The translations under genes were made by a program, and so were the position numbers. Positions 49,630 through 53,170 of a stretch of DNA of 53,170 bases are shown one piece after another. The notes below the pieces were generated by a model that made no database searches, had not been told where the DNA came from, and was given only the letters and a program-made list of their open reading frames with translations. Within the stretch, counting starts at the first letter, position 1; each line of letters starts with the position of its first letter. The DNA is from Congzhengia sp045576635. GTDB taxonomy: Bacteria > Bacillota > Clostridia > UBA1381 > UBA9506. The stretch is from assembly GCA_045576635.1 (NCBI GenBank), contig JAZNGT010000001.1, positions 1-53,170 on the forward strand. The letters are read 5' to 3'.

Positions 49630-51309
49630 CTAATTTTTCGGTGTAGGGTTTAATCTGATCGGTGATTCTCCAACAAATGGAATTTCGCCGTAGATACCTT
49701 CCACAAATGCCTTTATGAGTTCAGGACTGTACGTGTAAGTGTTTACAAATGTGTTTGCATTTTCCATAATGTCATAATGGATATAAGGATAACCCATTGA
49801 TACGCCGATTGATTTTTCTTCACCGCTTGAAAACGCATAAAGATACGTTTTACATTCATCACCATGCAAACTCATGGGACCCATTGGCTCGTGTCCTGCG
49901 ATGTATGCAGCATAAATAATTAAATCACTATTTTTCGCAATTTCCTCCATTTCAGGAAAACTTGACACTCTTCTTTGAAGATGTACCTTTGCGCCTCTTG
50001 CTTCAAATTCGGGCACTAAATAGTCTTCAAGCTTTTTATAGAAAAAGTCAACATGTGCAGAACAAATAATGGTTACGTTTTTAATTTTTTCTTTATCAAG
50101 CGGCAAAAGATTTTTTCTGTCACGAACGAGTGTTACTGCTCTTCTTGCAATCTCTATATTGATTTTTCGTGTTTTTGGCGTTTCAATTTCCGGCTTGCTT
50201 TTTACCAAACGGTAACCTTCTTCAAACATGCCGAGTTTTTCTTTCATATCTAAAACACGCTGACACGCATCATCAATTCTGGTTTCTTCGATTCTTCCAT
50301 CTAAGACTGCTTTTTCAATCAGTTCACCGGTATTCGGTTTTACACCCAGTATAACATCGTTACCTGCATTAACAAGACGCACGATGAGTTCTTCATACGG
50401 GAACAAAGAGTAAAGAGCGCCCATAACAATACCGTCAGTAATTACAACACCTTTAAAGCCAATCGTTTCTTTCAAAAGTCCGGTAATAACTTTTTTAGAA
50501 GCGGTAGAAGGTACGTATTTTCCGTTTATAATTTCATCATCTACTGCAGGAAATGCTTTGTGTCCAACCATTACGGAATAAACACCGTCATCAATGACTT
50601 CTTTAAACATTCTGCCCTGCTTTTCCCACCACTCATCCAGAGGAATGTTAACAAGCGTCGGGCAAAAATGCGTATCGCGGTCTTCGTAAGGGTCGCATCC
50701 GGGGAAATGTTTTAATGTCGCTGCAACGCCCTCCGACTGCATACCTCTTATGTGTGCCTTTGCCATACGGATTGCTTTTTCAGGGTCATCTGAATAGCCT
50801 CTCATTATATTCATACTGAATCTGGACGGAAGATCTACAACCGGTGCCCATCTCCAAGTTACACCTGCACAGCGGAGTTCTCTTCCGATTGCTGCACCAA
50901 GTTCGTATGCCAATTCTTCTGAATTTGCAGCAGCAATTGCCGGTGGATTACATGTAGACGTCAAATCTGTAAAATAAGAACCTGCGCCTGCGCCTTCAAA
51001 GTCTTCTGCTGTAAGTGCAGGTATTTTATATGCATCAGATTCTTCCTGAATCCAAGTTCCAAACTCCTGGCTGTCAACAGGTTCACGAAGTCCTTCGGCA
51101 ATATCAACTGTGACACCGCGTGTTGCGCGTCCCGGTTGTGCCCATAGAGTACCAAACTTCTCTCTTCTTAAAAGTTCGTTCCTCTCTTCAAGAGGACGAA
51201 CCAAGTTGTTGTCAATCTCAGGCATGCGATTGATCTCATGCTGATAACCGAGCAACATCTGTCCGATTTTTTCTCTTAAAGTAAGTTCTGAAAGCAATGG
51301 TTTTTTCAT
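49630..51309 (-). CDS. GH3 glycosidase, NagZ-like (paralogue 1)
   Basis: A 559-residue paralogue of the next gene, similar over its full length: the start MKKPLLSELTLREKIGQMLLGYQ is nearly identical. The corresponding motifs are GAGSYFTDLTSTC, RELRCAGVTWRWAPVVDLP, LKHFPGCDPYEDRDTHF (Asp-x-His dyad), MVGHKAFPAVDD and FKGVVITDGIVMGALYS. The active-site loop differs (GCDPYED versus GGNPKSQDM), suggesting different substrates. I chose ATG 51309, which matches the paralogue and follows GAGGAAAAACATC. An in-frame ATG at 51372 with its own AAGG would add 21 residues. A consensus-like promoter lies about 90 bp upstream. Confidence 0.9.
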   Translation of the reverse strand: MKKPLLSELTLREKIGQMLLGYQHEINRMPEIDNNLVRPLEERNELLRREKFGTLWAQPGRATRGVTVDIAEGLREPVDSQEFGTWIQEESDAYKIPALTAEDFEGAGAGSYFTDLTSTCNPPAIAAANSEELAYELGAAIGRELRCAGVTWRWAPVVDLPSRFSMNIMRGYSDDPEKAIRMAKAHIRGMQSEGVAATLKHFPGCDPYEDRDTHFCPTLVNIPLDEWWEKQGRMFKEVIDDGVYSVMVGHKAFPAVDDEIINGKYVPSTASKKVITGLLKETIGFKGVVITDGIVMGALYSLFPYEELIVRLVNAGNDVILGVKPNTGELIEKAVLDGRIEETRIDDACQRVLDMKEKLGMFEEGYRLVKSKPEIETPKTRKINIEIARRAVTLVRDRKNLLPLDKEKIKNVTIICSAHVDFFYKKLEDYLVPEFEARGAKVHLQRRVSSFPEMEEIAKNSDLIIYAAYIAGHEPMGPMSLHGDECKTYLYAFSSGEEKSIGVSMGYPYIHYDIMENANTFVNTYTYSPELIKAFVEGIYGEIPFVGESPIRLNPTPKN

Positions 51310-51399
51310 GATGTTTTTCCTCATTTCACCACAGATAATTTTTTGAAGTTTATCGCTCAAATTTTTAAGCATTTTTTCCTTATATAACACTTCATCGAA

Positions 51400-51428
51400 A
51401 GTATACCATTTTATGCCATAAAAGTCAA
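51400..51428 (-). promoter_or_regulatory. sigma-A promoter for the GH3 pair
   Basis: Minus strand TTGACT (51428-51423), a 17-nt spacer and TATACT (51405-51400). Confidence 0.8.
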
Positions 51429-51553
51429 GGTAAAATCCGTTTTTTTTGCATTTTTTTCGTTTGTAAAAACACAAAAAAAGAGCCTCAAAATTCTAACCGT
51501 TTTTTTCTGCTTTTTTAGCCTGGCTGAATCGCATAACTATTTTAAAAAAATGC

Positions 51554-51582
51554 TTGATTTTGTCAAAACTTTGTGTTATAAT
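51554..51582 (+). promoter_or_regulatory. sigma-A promoter of the ABC transporter operon
   Basis: TTGATT (51554-51559), a 17-nt spacer and TATAAT (51577-51582), with a TGT extended -10 just ahead. It predicts a leader of about 135 nt. Confidence 0.8.
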
Positions 51583-51648
51583 TATTTTGCAAATTAAATA
51601 TTTCATTTTTTAATATATCAAATTTTGGTATAGCTTTAAAATGTGGGG

Positions 51649-51689
51649 TGTCGGACGCATAAGAACGATGTGTGTCCGGCATTTTTTTT
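51649..51689 (+). terminator. leader terminator (possible attenuator) ahead of potA
   Basis: A 13-bp stem with G-U pairs (51649-51661 with 51669-51681), 7-nt loop and eight T (51682-51689). It lies within the leader, 35 nt before the potA start, so read-through is needed for transporter expression. I do not recognise the upstream leader as a known riboswitch. Confidence 0.8.
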
Positions 51690-51723
51690 GGAACACGAAA
51701 TAAAGTGTATTGGAGGGTGATAA

Positions 51724-52767
51724 ATGTCCAACGCAATCATAAAACTTGAAAACATTTCAAAAAGTTTTGGCGAAGAGGATATTCTTGAAAATTTCAGTGT
51801 TGAAATTGCACGACATGAGTTTGTGACAATTTTAGGCCCCAGCGGTTGTGGCAAAACCACCACATTACGATTAATCGGCGGTTTTGAGCGACCTGACCAA
51901 GGCCGCATTCTTTTTGACGGCGAGGATATTACCAATATCCCCCCATATAAAAGAAGACTTAACACTGTATTTCAAAAATATGCTCTTTTTCCGCATATGA
52001 ATGTATTTGACAATGTCGCATTCGGTCTTTCTATCAAAAAGATTGATAAAAAAATTATCAAAGAAAAAGTAAGCAATATTTTAAAACTTGTGAACTTAAA
52101 AGGATTTGAATACAGAAACATTTCCTCTCTTTCGGGCGGTCAGCAGCAGCGTATCGCAATCGCGCGTGCACTCGTAAACGAACCCGAAGTGCTCCTTTTA
52201 GACGAGCCGCTCGGCGCGCTTGACTTAAAGCTTCGTCAGGAAATGCAACTGGAACTTAAAAAAATACAGACAGAACTCGGCATTACCTTTATATATGTAA
52301 CGCACGACCAGGAAGAAGCGCTTACCATGTCTGACGAAATCATCGTTATGCATGATGGTAAGATTCAGCAAAAAGGCTCTCCTGTCGATATTTATAACGA
52401 ACCGAAAAACGCTTTTGTTGCAGGCTTTATCGGAAAAAGTAACATTATAACCGGTATCATGCAGCAAGACTTTTTGGTATCATTTGCCGGTCAAACCTTT
52501 GAATGTTTAGACAAGGGCTTTGATAAAAACGAGATGGTTGACGTTGTCATTCGTCCCGAAGACGTTAAATTCAATACAGAAAGCGGTAGAATCAAAGGCT
52601 TGGTAAAATCCGTTGTATTTAAAGGTGTACATTATGAGATGCACATTGAATCCGACGGCTTTGACTGGGTGATTCATTCAACAAAGATGGAGCCTAAGGG
52701 TACTACCATTTTCTTAAACCTTTATCCAGATGATATTCACATCATGAGAAAGGTGGAAAAACAATGA
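51724..52767 (+). CDS. potA: Spermidine/putrescine-type ABC transporter ATPase
   Basis: A 347-residue ATPase of the PotA/MalK type. Walker A GPSGCGKTTTLRLIGG (about 39-46), Q-loop FQKYALFPHMNVFDNVAFGL, signature LSGGQQQRIAIARAL, Walker B VLLLDEPLGALD and the switch His in VTHDQEEALTMSD are intact. A C-terminal TOBE domain (about 240-347) follows (VVIRPEDVKF). PotA identity rests on the family style, including QKYALFPHMNV, and on the following permease. The overlap with the next gene (ATGA) couples translation. Specificity within the polyamine/iron/thiamine group is not certain. Confidence 0.88.
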   Translation: MSNAIIKLENISKSFGEEDILENFSVEIARHEFVTILGPSGCGKTTTLRLIGGFERPDQGRILFDGEDITNIPPYKRRLNTVFQKYALFPHMNVFDNVAFGLSIKKIDKKIIKEKVSNILKLVNLKGFEYRNISSLSGGQQQRIAIARALVNEPEVLLLDEPLGALDLKLRQEMQLELKKIQTELGITFIYVTHDQEEALTMSDEIIVMHDGKIQQKGSPVDIYNEPKNAFVAGFIGKSNIITGIMQQDFLVSFAGQTFECLDKGFDKNEMVDVVIRPEDVKFNTESGRIKGLVKSVVFKGVHYEMHIESDGFDWVIHSTKMEPKGTTIFLNLYPDDIHIMRKVEKQ

Positions 52768-53170
52768 ACAGACGCTGGTACAGCACCCCTTATGTTTTGT
52801 GGGCGATTCTGTTTACCATCGTCCCGATGCTCGTTGTAGTTGTATACGGTATTACCGTGCCTGGTGAAGACGGCTCACTTTCCCTTTCTTTTGCTAACTT
52901 TTCTAAGTTTTTTACACCGGTTTATCTCGGTGTATTGGGAAGATCTGTTCTTTATGCCGCAATCAGCACGCTGATTTGCCTCGTAATCGGCTACCCTGCT
53001 GCGCTTATTTTGACATCAAAAAGTTTAAAACACAAAAGCATTATGTTAATGCTCATTGTTATCCCCATGTGGATGAATCTGCTTTTGAGAACCTATTCCT
53101 GGCTTACGCTTTTAGAAAACGAAGGTCTCATTAACCAGTTTTTGCATTTTTTAGGCATTTTAGCGGAAGA
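52764..53170 (+). CDS. potB: PotB-type ABC permease (3' end cut by window edge)
   Basis: The first 135 codons, translated by hand, begin MNRRWYSTPYVLWAILFTIVPMLVVVVYG, with a first membrane helix, then an external stretch (FANFSKFFTPVYLGVLGRS) and helices SVLYAAISTLICLVIGYPAALIL and IMLMLIVIPMWMNLLLRTYSWL. The last segment, with IPMWMNLLLRTYSW, is characteristic of PotB-type polyamine permeases. The frame is open at the window edge. potC and potD would be expected beyond it. Confidence 0.88.
   Translation, partial: MNRRWYSTPYVLWAILFTIVPMLVVVVYGITVPGEDGSLSLSFANFSKFFTPVYLGVLGRSVLYAAISTLICLVIGYPAALILTSKSLKHKSIMLMLIVIPMWMNLLLRTYSWLTLLENEGLINQFLHFLGILAE

Larger units (their letters stand above)
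51310..51723. other. 414-bp divergent region between GH3 and ABC transporter operons
   Basis: It contains the GH3 promoter and leader (with an in-frame alternative start at 51372), about 100 bp of A/T-rich DNA with no gene, then the transporter promoter (51554-51582) and a leader with a terminator hairpin (51649-51689). I see no coding sequence or repeat in 51430-51550. Confidence 0.6.

Noticed and set aside
1..53170. CRISPR array, insertion sequence, prophage or integrase
   Set aside because: No regularly spaced repeats, transposase, integrase or phage structural genes were seen on either strand.

Overview
The window reads as chromosome of a low-G+C, endospore-forming Firmicute of the class Clostridia. 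The evidence is a complete spoIIIA operon (spoIIIAA to spoIIIAH), sigG, spoIIID, remB, a YabE-type cell-wall protein, strong Shine-Dalgarno sites and A/T-rich intergenic regions with classical intrinsic terminators. Hexuronate and amino-sugar genes suggest a plant-fibre or gut habitat (inference). I see no phage, insertion sequence, integrase or CRISPR array.

Region 1 (1-8.2 kb) is sugar catabolism. A nearly complete nagA at the left edge is followed by uxaB-uxaA-uxaC on the minus strand. Divergent from these are an AraC-type regulator, kdgK and an eda gene carrying an extra C-terminal VOC domain. Together uxaCBA, kdgK and eda form the whole isomerase route from glucuronate/galacturonate to pyruvate and glyceraldehyde-3-phosphate. 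All three Uxa enzymes are shorter than usual.

Region 2 (8.2-20 kb) holds a histidine phosphatase, trmO, tRNA-Leu(UAA), a lone purC, a zinc-finger ClpE-like ATPase, sigG with a good sigma-F-type promoter, and the initiation cluster dnaA-yaaA-recF-remB. That cluster lacks dnaN, gyrBA and a visible oriC, and it is led by an uncharacterised zinc-ribbon gene. spoIIID (sigma-E-type promoter), a GNAT acetyltransferase, a small membrane protein, a CE2-like esterase and tRNA-Glu(CUC) follow.

Region 3 (20-30 kb) has carA-carB and the lower-glycolysis operon pgk-tpiA-gpmI-eno. The main discovery candidate is here. CarA has lost all three glutaminase triad residues (Cys to Gly, His to Asp, Glu to Val) while the rest of CarA and CarB look intact. 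This suggests an ammonia-dependent carbamoyl-phosphate synthetase, analogous to animal CPS I. A strong intrinsic terminator also sits directly upstream of the eno ribosome-binding site.

Region 4 (30-40.5 kb) holds a DUF5685/J-domain gene pair, a membrane protein, a lipoprotein, proC, an Asp23-family gene, the spoIIIA operon and yabE under a consensus promoter.

Region 5 (40.6-53.2 kb) holds ftsK/spoIIIE, a YgiQ-type radical SAM gene overlapping folD by 128 nt out of frame, a phoH-ybeY pair, a membrane protein, two tandem GH3 glycosidases, and the start of a polyamine-type ABC transporter operon behind a leader with a terminator. All assignments come from reading the sequence and remembered family features; no database search was run.
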